The notes below the pieces were generated by a model, which saw only the letters and a list, made by a program, of their open reading frames with translations, was not told where the DNA came from and did no database searches. Shown piece by piece: positions 1-26,600 of a DNA stretch of 64,000 nucleotides. Source of the DNA: Branchiostoma floridae (taxonomy: Eukaryota > Chordata > Leptocardii > Amphioxiformes > Branchiostomatidae); contig NC_049996.1 in NCBI RefSeq assembly GCF_000003815.2, forward strand, positions 10,936,838 to 11,000,837. Direction: 5' to 3'. Positions within the stretch are counted from its first letter, which is position 1. Every line of letters begins with the position of its first letter. Made by a program: the position numbers and the translations under genes.

Positions 1-13075
<13,075 letters not shown>

Positions 13076-16000
13076 TGCAACTGGAAGGTGGCAGAATAAC
13101 ATAATATGCAACAACGCTTCAGCCAATAAGTGTTTAACGATAGCTTCTAGGTCAATGTTAGCCACTACAGATTGTCTCTGTTGACATGTTTGTGATTCAG
13201 TCATGTATGTTGTGGTAATCAGATTTAAAAAATTTAGATCTAACACTTTTCAAATTCCTAAAACAAGGATAACTCAAGTCCTGCGCTCACTATATGTTTA
13301 GCACATGTAGTAGTATGTTGCAAGTAAAATACCCAATGGTACTTTGTCATTTGTGTTGGAGGCTTATAACAAATGAGCAACATGAAATTAAAGAAGCATT
13401 TCTTTTTTAAGCAATAATTGGGAAGAAAAATTGAGATGAGCAAACTATGCACATGTTGCAGACAAAATTTGCATGATTTCAGATAACTAATCAGGTAAAC
13501 TATTTAAGAACAAAAATGTATAGATATGTACTGCTCTTAGACTAGTGAAATATTTACAACGAGCTGTACAATAAGAGATTTTGATGTGTGGGTTTAAATG
13601 TGATATTTGTGACATAAAGGTAACGTGATGTCTATGTGATTTACCAAATGTTACATGTGGCAAATAAGCAACTTATAAAGCTATCATTCCTGTAGGTAGG
13701 TTAGACCCAGGTCACATTGGTCATGTGATGGGTTCTGACAGGAAATTGTGGGTGGGCTTGGGACACTCAAGGATGATACAATATCTTACAAAATTCTGCT
13801 GTGGAAACGGTCAACATTCTTACCATTTCAAGTTCAGAGGTTACCTCATGGCCATGGGAGCTAGAAAAAACATTTTGCTTTTCCAGTCCAAGCCAGATTC
13901 TTGACATTTTGGCAACCCACTTACCAACGTGTCATTATTGGACTCTCCTTAGCGTGTTTTCCTCCCTAAAAAACCTTATTCTTGATGAAATTTGAATTTG
14001 ACACTGGCTCTGTATTCTCCACAAATTTGATGATTCATTCAAAGCTAGTAATATTGGTAAAGGAATTATTAGCAATAATGACTGTCACAGTGCTGGTAAT
14101 GTTTCTTCCTGTCCGCACTGACTCAGTATGTTGTTAGCTTAAGGATATGCCTCACACAGAGTAAACTACCTAGTTGATGGTAGTTGATGGTAGTTGATTT
14201 GGTTTTTTTTCCTGGTCAGGAGATATATACTTGTATATGGGACCAAGAGTCTTGCAAATGCTGAAGAATCTGTGTTGTAAAAGTCATCTCAATGTCGGAC
14301 ATGTGTTTTATTGCTAGATGCAGAATGATGATGAAAACCAAATTAAAGATAGAAATCTAAACCAGATGAAGGGTGAAAGTCTCAAGTTGTTGTCTGTAAT
14401 GTTGTTGAGCGATTCTAGTTGTAAAGAACTACTAGTATATATACCTTGAAGTCCCCTCCATCAAGACATACAGAATTTCGTATTTCATCCTATAGTAACT
14501 ATCTTCAAAGCATATTGTTGATGTAAGATGGGTTATCTTCAGAAATAAGTGAGGAATAGAAAGCATTGCTTACGTTATAAACTGCTGTTTCCAGCTCTAA
14601 AAATCATATTTACAAATGATTATTAGGATTATAATCATAACGATGATGATGATAAGGGGGAGCATATTATTGACAGTCAAGAAGGCAGTTAACATCCCAG
14701 AGAGTTTCGTATTAAAAATAGAATGATTTATTGAAACCTGGCGCATGTATCCATATTTACAGCATTCGTCACATGAAGCCATAGGAACACAAAATGGGCA
14801 AATGTAGACTCTTTTTAATAACTGTTTCACTAGTGCTGACTCATTCCTGTTGTTGGCTTCTGGTATGAACGATGCTTTGACTTTGCTGATATTGCATTTC
14901 ATTCCCTATTTGACTCCATGATATTTTGTAAGTTATGTTAAACTCCAACACTTTGAAAATGCCTTTGGCTTTACTCGTCATAAAAATCTTACCAGCAAAA
15001 CCAGGCTCAATCATACCAGAAGCCAGTTTCAGGTGTCAGGGTTAAAAGTTTTACAGCTGCTTTACTTTGGTAGCCTGAACCAAACACCAAATTGACATTG
15101 GTTACTGGGTAGTCAGCACAGAGAAGGTTAATCTTAACTACCATGTACGAGGAACAACACTTTTCACAACTTTACACGGATCTGTTTAAGACATCTGTTA
15201 AAAACGTACTGTCTACACGGATCTGTTTAAGACATCTGTTAAAAACGTACTGTCACAAACTGCAAATGACTGTTTGCGATACAACTATACTGGATGGCTA
15301 CCCTTCACTACTATGGCGGGGGTACTGGAATGGCTTAAATACAGGTTGATCTTCTTTTTCATCTTCTTGCATCAAAACTGTCGACATGTCTCACTGATTT
15401 TGTGTGAGTTAAACAACATAATTTCTAATATGTTGCAGCATCTCTGCATGATAAAATTATTCACCAGAGTCAGTTACATTTCTCTGTGACAGTGAAGAAA
15501 GTGTTGAAAAAACTTTTCTACAAGTACAAAATGTACTCATCTAAACAAATTTCATAAGCACAGATTTTTTTTACTTAAACAAAACAAAACTAAACCAAAC
15601 CTTTCCTAGCTTGTACTTTCAGTTCAGATTAAAACTTGTCTGTGGTAAGAATCTAAAAGCTTCAATAGGGAATATGCTATGATATTGTTAGCTGATAAAA
15701 AGATATTTTACACACTGGTAGCATAGGCCTATGTAGTTTTAAAATGTCAACATGAAACATATACATATCTGTAAATGTATAGATATAAAGCTTTTGTGGC
15801 TTTGGTTAAAACATCTTCAATGACAAAATGCGAGGTCTATTGACCCAAGGGAAGCTTATACTGCATCCTTCGAAGAAAGGCTTAACATCTCAACAGTTAC
15901 ATCATGATAGTCATAACACACGAGCAATATAACATTTACAAGGAACCAATAAATAGAACATCTTTGAAAGTCACCATCGTAAGAAGAAGACTCGAAGAAG

Positions 16001-17134
16001 CCTTTCCTCATGTTTCTCCTTTAAAGTAAGTACAACATTTCATTCTTTACAAATGTACAGAGAGAGCGAAGCCAAAAGTATCAAGACTTCAAAGAAACAC
16101 GTCAATAAAAATATGGTACAATACATGGCCATGATAGACTGTTGCTATAAGCCCATTCACCAGTCCAACTGCTCATGCACAGGTCAAAGGTGAAGAACCC
16201 TGAGGTATAAAACAGCAGCCATAGATACATCTGGGCATGTATAAAGCATGGTCGAGATAAGAACTGTTTGCACGTCAGGGGACTTCACCTTTGACATTGT
16301 GCATGCGGACATGGGATCGTGAACCTTCCTTATTGAAAAGAACCCCACTAAAATGTGCCTAACCATCACAATGAACGAGGAACATAGATACTCGTCGAGT
16401 TGCTACACTAGGACATACCATGATGACAGAGACCACAACAATGATCTTGAGTTGATACTGTGTTAAAGCAATGACGTAACGTCCTTGGTTAAAGTGAAAT
16501 GTGCGTAGTGCCTTTAGTCATGGCACAACTTTGTTATCACCCAGTGCAAATGAATCACCCAAACACCCATTTTCATTGGTCACTGATGGTCCCCCAATCA
16601 GACCTGACAATCGGAAGTCCAGAAAAGTGGGATGTATCGTTGGTTTTGATTGTATCATAAATTTGACTAAATCCTACAGATTTTGATAGAGAAAAAAATA
16701 CATTTCAGTAGCTGATGGGGGCAGTTACGCAGGCGTTCTTGGCAACACCTCAGGGGAGGAAACTTTGGGCAGTGTTTTGATCCTATTAGATCTTCAAGTA
16801 AAAGAACTTCTTTGGGGTGGTTTTAGCACATTCGATGGTGCCTTGGGATTCTCCCTCCTAGGTAAAGAATGGAAATCGTATGTAGGTTGTCAGGTGCATG
16901 TTTAACAGTGTAAAAATTCCACATAGAGATGCCGGCTTGGACTGTTTTGTTGCCATTGGACATGACTTAATCTATATTCTATGAACGGTAGACGTTAATG
17001 GCAAGGCTGTAGGAGGCGTATCTTAAGCGCGGCCACCGTTTCCTTCGTGTGATGTCAGTGTCAACGGCAATGTTCCAAAACGATGATGTCATCAACAAGA
17101 TATGCCAGCCGCCTCGCCACCACTTTTTGTCGCG
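13076..17134. other. Convergent 3' interval between NSF and Wnt3
   Basis: About 4.1 kb holding both 3' UTRs and little else. Plus-strand ATTAAA at 13387-13392 and AATAAA at 15948-15953 and 16104-16109 are possible poly(A) signals. A 41-bp tandem duplication lies at 15173-15254. No minus-strand AATAAA was found close to the Wnt3 stop. No gene recognised. Confidence 0.6.
15173..15254. repeat. 41-bp tandem duplication, two units
   Basis: Two apparently identical 41-bp units beginning TACACGGATCTGTTTAAGAC. The near-perfect identity suggests a recent duplication. Confidence 0.9.
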
Positions 17135-17614
17135 TCATTTGCACGTGTGCACCTGGTGCTTCTTCTGGCACTCCTGACACGTGACGTAGCAGCACCAGTG
17201 GAACTGGCAGTGGCACTTCTCAGTTCTCATCTCCGTCCGCGTGTTCCAGCCTCTGCCGCAGCACATCAGCTGACACCCGTCGATCCCCTGGCTCGTGATG
17301 TTACACTCTCTACCCTTGGTGCCCAGCGAGCCTGTGGAGTTGTTGGGCTCGCAGAAGTTGGGTGAGACCTCAAAGTAGATGAGGTCGTCCTTACCAGGCG
17401 CCTTGAAGAAGCTGTACCGCGGGTAGAGGGAGTCGACCATGCCGGAGGGCTCGCGGTGGCGCTCCACGGCCATCTCCGAGGCGGAGTCGTACTTGTCCTT
17501 CAGCACGTTTCCCACCGTGCGGAAGTCCGGCTGGGCCCACCAGCACGTCTTGATCTCACAGCTGCCCGACAGGCCGTGGCACTTACACTTCAGCTGCAGG
17601 TTCTTCATGATGGA
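17135..17614 (-). CDS. Wnt3: Wnt3 exon 6 (last), C-terminal cysteine-rich domain
   Basis: Acceptor TTCCTCACAG. Encodes [20 protein letters not shown], the acylation loop, and [20 protein letters not shown]. It ends with [23 protein letters not shown] and a TGA at 17137-17135. GRECNIT and EPNNST are potential N-glycosylation sites. Confidence 0.97.
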   Translation of the reverse strand, partial: SIMKNLQLKCKCHGLSGSCEIKTCWWAQPDFRTVGNVLKDKYDSASEMAVERHREPSGMVDSLYPRYSFFKAPGKDDLIYFEVSPNFCEPNNSTGSLGTKGRECNITSQGIDGCQLMCCGRGWNTRTEMRTEKCHCQFHWCCYVTCQECQKKHQVHTCK

Positions 17615-20600
17615 CTGTGAGGAACAATGGGAGAAAATCATCAGCATATGTCATGCACCAAAAGGGGAAACACCTACCATAATGCCCTTCAACTAGGTCT
17701 ATCATCAGACTCAGTTAATTAGATTATCTAAGAAGATTATCAGTATTTGTCAAATAGCAATTACTCAAGCAACTAGATATGATTTTGGAAACGGTCAGAC
17801 GTTTCTGGCAGAATCCACTACCTTTCGTCAGTGACACCAAAGAGATCTCGTTGGAGAGCGTTTGACCGTTTCCAATATCATATCCAGTTGCTTGAATAAT
17901 CCCTATCAGAAATATTTGCTGCTTTGTTTCTTATTCTATTAGCGCCATAAGACGTTAAATGGTTTTTGAGCCACTTGGTCTTGGTCGAAATACCAGCATA
18001 ACCCCCAAACATCTGTTTGAAAATTTCCACGAAGCGGGTATGCTCTTCGTTTTAACGTCACCGGATATCTTTAGAATAAAGTATTAATACCTAACATTTT
18101 CCTTTTAGTTATATTTTCAACAGCGACAAAAATGAAGGTCTGATTGGACATGTTTTACACGTGTATCTGTAACAGTTTACATGTTTAAAAACGTGGTGAC
18201 GTGAATCTAGTCTGCCACGCTTCTATGGAAGGAGACACGCTGTTCACATGAACGTCATGGTCCATCACGGGAACAAAACGAATAATGGCCGACTTGTCTA
18301 GTCTGTACCAGCATCATCCCAGGTCGTATTTGTGGTTTTCGATGTTTGTAAAGGTATTGACGTAAAGCTAACGAGCCATACTTCCACCAAGGATACACTA
18401 TTCACTTAAGCAACGCCAACCACAATCGGAACAAAAAGAAGAAAAAGTTTGACATTTCAGCTTCCACCAGTATAACTGTAAAGTTATATTTAAGGTTTTA
18501 CCACTGTGAAAGCGTAACTGGCGTGTGCTAATGCACAAAGTCGAGTTCTCACAAACACGAGTTTTGCGGTTTGTCCGGGGGATTCGACCTGTTGTGACAA
18601 CAGGGTGGGGATACGGACAGGTTACCCTGCCTTTCTTTATGTCCTGGGCTATCCCCCAAGGCTCAATCTCTCACATCTAAGTCGCGTAATCCTTCTTATA
18701 TTACGCTCGACACGGGTGCAAAGTTTGAGCAAAGTTTACAAATGCCTTCAACGGCAACCTAGTCATTTGACTCAAATTCGACCTTTGCAGTGTGTAGTTT
18801 TAAGTGTTGGGAATCCGGTTGTGCAATACCATACACCGTCTGATCCTGGAGACTTTATAACTCCTTTTTTTAGCCAGCCTTTGTTGTCAAAATTATAGGT
18901 TTGATGCGACTGCGACGTCATCGGTTCCGATGGCGATTGAAGTGAGGACAAACTGGCAGCCACACAACTGCCTGAGCTATGATTTTGGTCCGAAACATCA
19001 AAGGTACCGCGGGGTTTGAAAATAGACGGCCAAAATCACAACCTGTAGAAATGTAGGATTTGTTCTCATCTAAATCATTGGCTTAGCATCAGAAACCATG
19101 ACGTTGGAGAGCGATGGTAGTTGGATTATGACGAATACTTCAAAGGGTTGCCGCTTCCTCAACGTCATGAGCCAAATGTTTCTCTATACAAAAAAAAAAG
19201 AGTTATGTGTTCACACGGGCTTTTGCGATTGGAAACCAAATTCTTATATGTGATCTGAAGTCATCCAAGAGCATTTCAATTAAATGGAAGGGCATAGATA
19301 TCATTTTTAAGGGGACAGGTTTATCTTGTCCTAAATTGTAGCAGTTCTTGCCACCAAAGTCTTATATTTTACCAAGTAAATATTTTAGCTATGCTTCTCT
19401 ACCTGTCTGCCTGCCTCATTGTTGTGTCTGTCCATGGCTGAGCGCCCGTCTCGCCTTCCCCGTATTCTCGCGTCCACGAAGTCTCGCGAGAACTTGGTGC
19501 CGAAGAGAACATCTTCACTGCATCCTCCCCACTTCCATCCCTCGCCGGGAGGTCCCTACAGGCGACAAACGTATGTTAGCGTCAACCTTTCGTGCTAACA
19601 TTGTAGTAAAATTCTGTCAAAAATGCGTTACTCTAGCCTAGTTAAACCACGCTTATAGCAGCCCGCCCAACATCCGACCGTCCTCCTAGAAGAGGGACCA
19701 GTTACAGCTCCGTAAGGCAGAGTTTGTGTCACACAGACTATAGCATAACTCAATCTACGTCAGTTTTGTGCTAGCAAAACATTTCTGTTTTTCAGCCTAC
19801 GTCTATGGAGGCTCCCCGTCTGGTCACCTGACTCAGTCAAGTTACAATGACATTGTTCATTGTTCGTTTCAGTCGTCTAATTGGCCGCCATTTTTGTTGG
19901 TAAGCTTCGATCGATATCGTTACCTTGTGTCGTTGTCACAGCCGCATTCCGGAGAGTTTCCTCTGGGCATGCTTTAGTGCCGCTGTAGCCCACCCCTGCC
20001 GAGGTGATGGCGTGAACGAAGGCAGCTTCTCTTGAAGCTGTTGAACAAAAACACAACGAAACACGTTTTCTTCGTGACTGCTTAGAACATCACAGCTAAG
20101 GCTTAGGTCACATTTCAAAAAAGGGGCCCGGCCGGGCAGCTTTCGGGAGCGAAAGCAATGATATAAAAGACATCAAAATACACAAAATGTCAAACTAAGA
20201 TTCTAGGGCACAATTTGTTCATTTTTCTAGGTATACAATTTGATACTTCGTTTCTTTAAACATCCCGGTCGGGCCCCGGTCTGGAAATGTGACCTAAGCC
20301 TAATCGGGTGCCGTTATTCATTTTTTTTGTGTGTGCACATTTCCGACATGTAAAGTACTTAGAATTCGTGACAAGAATGAGAATAGATCTTCGGATGAAC
20401 AGAAACGATTTTTCTTCATGTGACAGTTGCGATGTGTACGGTATCAACATGCGCGACACATAACTCTTTTATCTTGGCGCCAACCGTGCCAGGTGAAGAA
20501 CACTATGTCTACCACTTAACCCAGGGTCATAAGTTCACAAGGTGGTAGGTCGACTACAGACTATCAATATTCCTGTAGATCAAAGAATCCAAATTGGTTC

Positions 20601-23600
20601 TAAAATAGTCATGGCTAACCACAGAAACACGACGGGTTAAGACGTTGCTAGAGAGTAAGTAGTAGGTACAGACAGCGTTGCCACGAGCTACGAGATGGTG
20701 GTCATTGATAGCCGTGCCACCCACGAGGGGTCATGAGACAAATTCTGCGCGCATCCGTGTGGATCTTTAAGAGCTACATCACAAAGAATGAAGATTATCA
20801 TGATAAGTCTTTCGGAATGTCTTCCATGCTGCTGATGTTTGTTTGACGTCTGTGCAAATCCACAGAGCAAGTCTGATCTAAGAGGAAGTGTTTAAAGATT
20901 GCTGACATATGATATATATTAGATACGTGTGCATGTTGTGAGTGTGATGATGTAGATTTAATGTGTTAATATCATTTGTTGATATATGTGTAGGTAGTTT
21001 CCAAACATAAGCAGAAAAGAAGAAAACTAAATGCACAGTTGAGTGACAGCAACAAGGATTCGAACTCATGACCTTTCGGTCCAGAAACAGGGTCGCTAAC
21101 CACTGGATCACACACACAATACGACGCCTAATGTTTCTCTTACGTGTGTTGATCTTCTGGTGTCATCATCATCAACACCTACCTCTGTTGACGGCCGGAC
21201 CGAGTATGGAGTCCCCTGCACGTGGTCGTGGGAGTGTTTTTGGTGTGGTACTGATGTTTCCTATGGTTGGGAGATGTAAGAGTGTGGGGTTAGGGTCGGA
21301 CCACAAGCATATCAACCAAATGGTCAAAAACATAGGCGGGTCTGGAAACGGCTTCAAACAACGCGTGAAACAACCAAGGAAATGACATAACATCCTTGGT
21401 GAGACAGACCAACAGTGCAGTTTTATCACGGCAGTTCATGATTTAAGACTACGGCAGAGGCAGCATTGGTTCATTTTGAAAGTAAAACTTTGGAAAAATG
21501 ATGACTTTAAACTTGGTCCGACCCTAGTGGTGGTGATGATAATGATGATGATATTTGTGAGTTCTGATGCAGGTACAGTAGAGGATATGAGTGAATGGTT
21601 AAGTGTAGAAGAAGCAGATGAGCAGAAACCGCGAGTGTACGAAAACGTGAATGTCACGGTGTGAATATGGTGAAGAGTAGCACCTCAGTCTAAGATGACA
21701 TTATGGAAATATGTACATTCGGGAATAAGTGACTGAGGATGACAAAACAATCGGTCGAAATTTCGGTGAGTGTATAGCATTCTCTGGGAAAAACAACGAG
21801 CAGAATTTCCCCACATTTCCTAGCAACGCTACTTAAGTGAATAATAGATAGCAATACCTCTGTCTAAGACTGGTCCGAAGATGGAGACCTGTCCCTGGAC
21901 GGTGGTGCAGTTCCAGCGGCGGCCGCGGAACTGGTGCTGGCACTCCCGAATCCCCAGCTTCGTGCCGTCCGCAACGAACGGCATGATCTCGTGAAACTTC
22001 CGGCAGTACCGGATCTGTCTCGGCACCAAACCTGGGAAGGGAAGAATAGTCAATTTTAGTGGAATTTCTTAAGATGATTGGTCACATTTCAACTTAGAAT
22101 CAGTTCTGTGCGTTGTGAAACAAACCCCATACAGATCATTGAATTTGTCTAGTATTCTACTGCAGACCCACCGTCCCCCATACACGCCCTTACCTGATGT
22201 ACTACTGCAGACCCTCCATCCCCCATACACGCCCTTACCTGATGTACCACTGCAGACCCTCCATCCCCCATACACGCCCTTACCTAAAATACCACTGCAG
22301 ACCCCCCATACACACCCTTACCTGGTATACTACTGCATACCAGCGGCCATCTTCTTCCCTGCCCTCCCGCGTTGGAAGCAGCGAGCGAACTGAACTGTGG
22401 TCCCACCGCTAGATACCTGCAGAAAAAAATATTTAAAAACTGTGTTAAATGTTAGGCTCTTAGAATCAAATATACATGTATTTATTTTCATCTAACAACA
22501 TCATCATTTTTCAATTTAATTCTATTTGCATTAGTCCATTGTGATGACAAAAGTTTAATAAACAAGCAATAGAAATTTATCAACGATTTCAATTTGATTC
22601 GCAGCGTGCAATCATTAAAATGCCCAGGGCTGATCGAACTATAGCGAACTTTTGTAACACGACTGTATAACCGAATATCATTAATATGTTCACTGAAAGT
22701 GGTCAGCTCACTAAATCTTATAATTAACTCGAGAAGCAAGCTGTCACTCTGGGCGAGCTGTGGCCCTCCGTTTCATTAAGAGCCAAGGATTTGTTTTTGC
22801 AGATTACGGGCACTTCATCTACTGAAGAGTTGTCTACGTGGGACGGATTCAATTTGTGGACCATATGGTCTTCACCTCTCCTGCTCCACACAATTAGCTT
22901 CAACAGGGGGAGTGCGCCGCGTGCTGGGCAGGAGAAGTGTTTTCTCGTCAATTGGTTTGGAGCAGGTGGCAAAGTGGCACGACCTACGCGTCAACAACTT
23001 CTCTCCAGCCAAAGGCAGGAGTCTCCAAGTAGAGGTTGGGGGGGGGGGGGTTGTGTGCTCATCTGTCAACGCCATCCAGTATAGTTTTCGTAGCGAACTA
23101 ATCAGGGCCCACGAACTAACTGGTTCATTGTTGTTGACCCTTAGTGATAGCAGCCACCTGATTGGTTCTCGCTCAATAGAGATCTGCTGGATGTCGGCTA
23201 CTGTTAACGGGGTAGCTTCATCTTCTTGTAATTGTTAAACCACAATCTAAGAGCTATTCCTCCAATAACTTTTTGAAAGAAAATAACTTTCTCCGTGTCG
23301 TTTGAATAACCGTTTGATGAGGGAGAGGCGACAAGCTCCTAGTCCAACCTCTGCTTGAAGAGTAGAGGGTGGTTCTCTCACAGGGAGAGGGTAACTCGCC
23401 TGCGCAAGGAGATTGCTTAATGGAATTCTCTTGTAGCAAGAACCGTACAACCTTCCAAATCAAAGAGAGGGGTCGTAAGCAAGTAATTGTGAGCTAGGAT
23501 AAACGATATTAAATATTTCCCGAGCACAGCAAGAATATATGCCGGCCTAGCTGAAATTAACAGTCTATTATATTATTTTAAAAAGGTTTCGAATAATATT

Positions 23601-26600
23601 ATCTGACGTTGTAGACAGTTATGAAATTACTGCGAGCTAGATATAAAGTAAGAACTAGGTAGGTAGGTAGACATAGAGTACTGAGACCCGATCCAAGGTC
23701 CACCACCCCTGATCATAATCATTCACCCAACAAATGCAAAAATACTTTTCTTGTCAATAAAATTTCACGGCAGACCGTCGCAACATTCTGTAACCACATT
23801 TTTTTACAAGCCGTCTTGTTGCTCAGCTGGAGATGACCAAAGGGTCAAAACTATAAAGTGAATTCTGAAGAGCGTTTGCGGGTGTACCGGAAATAGAGCA
23901 AGTGCAGACAGACTGTTTTGGCATTGCAACTTTTCGATCATTCATCACGTTTTCCTCTAAAACATAGGCGAGAAACTTAAACATTCTTTTGCATATGTCT
24001 ACCAATTGTGGTTTGCAGTGTCTGGTGAGCGAGATGTCAAAAAGATTACTCTTGGTTATAGAGTGACCTTTGACGAAGTCGATGAAAATGTTATAATGAA
24101 CAACTTTGAAGCTCTTGGTCCTTCTATGTCCATGGACAGTGACATCAGAATACCTGTTATTACAAAGGAGAAAATGGTCATCTCTCAGTACATGAAACCA
24201 AACCCATTCGGCGATCCTAATGCCAGCCACGTAATGAAAAAAAAAAGCGTTGGAATCTCGCTTCGACTCTTCGGTGCTTTCAGTCGTTTACACAAATAGT
24301 CCTTTTATGCACGTTACGCAAGTATTCAAGTGAACTGAACTGGCATAGAAATGTTTGTATTTCTCCAGTGACTGTAAAATCTATTGACTTTTCCGCCGAC
24401 CAGCTGTCTTTTGAAGACGCAGCGTGTGTCATTAAGGGCTGTGGATCGGACAAACGGTGTCGTCATAACGAGCAAGACGGCAATGGCCTCTAATTAAAGA
24501 GTGCGGTTTTTACATTGTACATATTTGTGGACCTATACATTACACCATTCACGCAAAGTGGCCCACACTAACAATAGATTTGATAGCTGTTGGTTTTCCC
24601 ATGCCCACTTTGAAAGGACCTTAAGATAAATACTGTATATTAACTCCAACTACTGACTAATGATCGCGGTTACATACATATGGTATCCTTGCATTTGAAT
24701 GGCTGCTCAACACTGGTTTAACGTTGGTTGAAGGTTAAGTCCTTTGATCAGTATGGGTACTTCTATACCCCTTCCACGCGCTGAACATTCTTGAACCTGG
24801 CTTAGAAGTGGATTGTGTGGGCTCTAACAAAGCATATGTCATCATTAGTGATCATTAACGCTTCAAGCTAAGGCCTCGGTCACATATACGTTGCTGCGAT
24901 CGTTTTACGATTTCTAACAGGAGGAATTCTTGTGATAGCTGTGCATGAATGTGTCCAGCAACATTCAGCTGTCGTAGATTCTTGTCTATAGTTGATACCG
25001 TCATATCATGGATGAAACTTCTACAGCAAAAAATCGCACGACTACCTACAAGACGAATATGACTATGGCGTGACGTACACAACTCAATTCATGCTACCAA
25101 TACTTTCAACTCGATCTGCAGCCTTGTCACTGTAATACTTCTCATGATGACTGCTGTAGTGGCTGATGAGACCACGATACAGTCAGTCCTAACTCCCGAG
25201 GTTGATGCCAGCTCGTGGAGCCCCCAAGAGAGTAGCCGTTGACGTGTTTACATGAAGTGCAAGAGAGATGTGTGGGAAATGTGGGACCTTCCCGCACCTC
25301 CACAGTAGGAGAGATGGGGGCGTTACAACATAGACCTATGATACTACGGGATGAAAAGCTACCCAATTTACGAAGGAATGTTATAGCATTGCTTGTTTAC
25401 CTCAAATTCTTGGTAGAGACCACACATTAGCGATTCTACCCTATAATAATGTTAAGCTCCGATTATTATACTTTTAACCACAGACAACCTACAACATAAA
25501 CACCTGCACATCCGCAAGACGATATTTGCGATAACTAGGCATAACTTGACTTGTATCTCCCGACTGTTATCAGTAAAGAAACCTTTTTGATGACCCAGCT
25601 CTTAAAATCTGTGTGTATTATCTTCCATTGTGTTGTTGTATTTGTTGAGTATTTGACAGTATTGTTGAGACACTGACCCGTAGACTTATCCTTACCGATG
25701 GGTCACTGATCATGCACTTTGCGTTCAGAGATGTACCGATAAGAATAGAGACAGTCTATAATACAGACATGCACCGCCCTTGTGTTTTACCCTTGCCGAC
25801 ACATTGTCCTGAGTAAGGAAGGCTCTAGTACACAACAGCCAGCATTCCTTATCCAATCCTATTCATCATCCCGATATGATTTTCTTTAGAGACAACAAAT
25901 AATCTCTGAGATCCCGAGAAACCTGAAGAATCCAACCTTCCTCTTTAATTATGTCTAAGAACGTAATGACGTTGAAGTTCCGATTTTCTCTTAAGGGTGC
26001 TTAAGTCAGATTTATCCCATGTCTTATAATCCCGGCGATACAATACATGACCGCAGTAAATACGGTAGTGTTGGACCACACACCACTCGGCAAGCTTTAC
26101 CTGAAAACACGCCACCCCCAGGGCTGTTTACGCACCTTTCCTTATCTCATCCAACAATCTCACATCCTGCAAACGTCGAGAAGCTTCCTACCAAGGTAGA
26201 CATTCTCTAAACCGGTTTGTTCTAGCATGAGAAAATAGCTACATGTACCCACTCGTTGTATCATCATGTTAGATCTATATCCATAATGATCGTCATATGA
26301 TTTTAAAGGCTATTGAAATAGCTTGCACAATAAAGCACTAATCCCATAATTACATCAAAGTAAATAAATCACAAACAAGAAGAGGGGTGTATAAGGTATG
26401 TCTATGTCGGTGTACCTTAAAGTGTACGTGCAAGTTTCACACGACTTGTGAAGCTACAACACCTGTTTCTATGATGACGTGTATCTCAACACGGTAAAGA
26501 CTACAATTAATCCACAAGGACGTCTCCTGTACTTCCTTACGCCTTTGTACGAATTGTAATAGTAAGTTTTCCCATATCGAACCATTCCAGGTATTCAGGA

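Larger units (their letters stand above)
20038..21857 (-). other. Wnt3 intron 3
   Basis: 1.8 kb. Holds a TIR element (20099-20301), a SINE (21040-21115) and a pair of inverted GGTCGGACCA motifs (21289-21526). No further exon found. Confidence 0.65.

Noticed and set aside
20878-21117. 79-codon minus ORF in Wnt3 intron 3, considered as a missing exon
   Set aside because: All Wnt3 segments are already accounted for, and this ORF overlaps a SINE.
22069-22275. Glycine- and tyrosine-rich repeat ORF ([15 protein letters not shown]...)
   Set aside because: It is simply a translation of the 45-bp minisatellite in Wnt3 intron 2.
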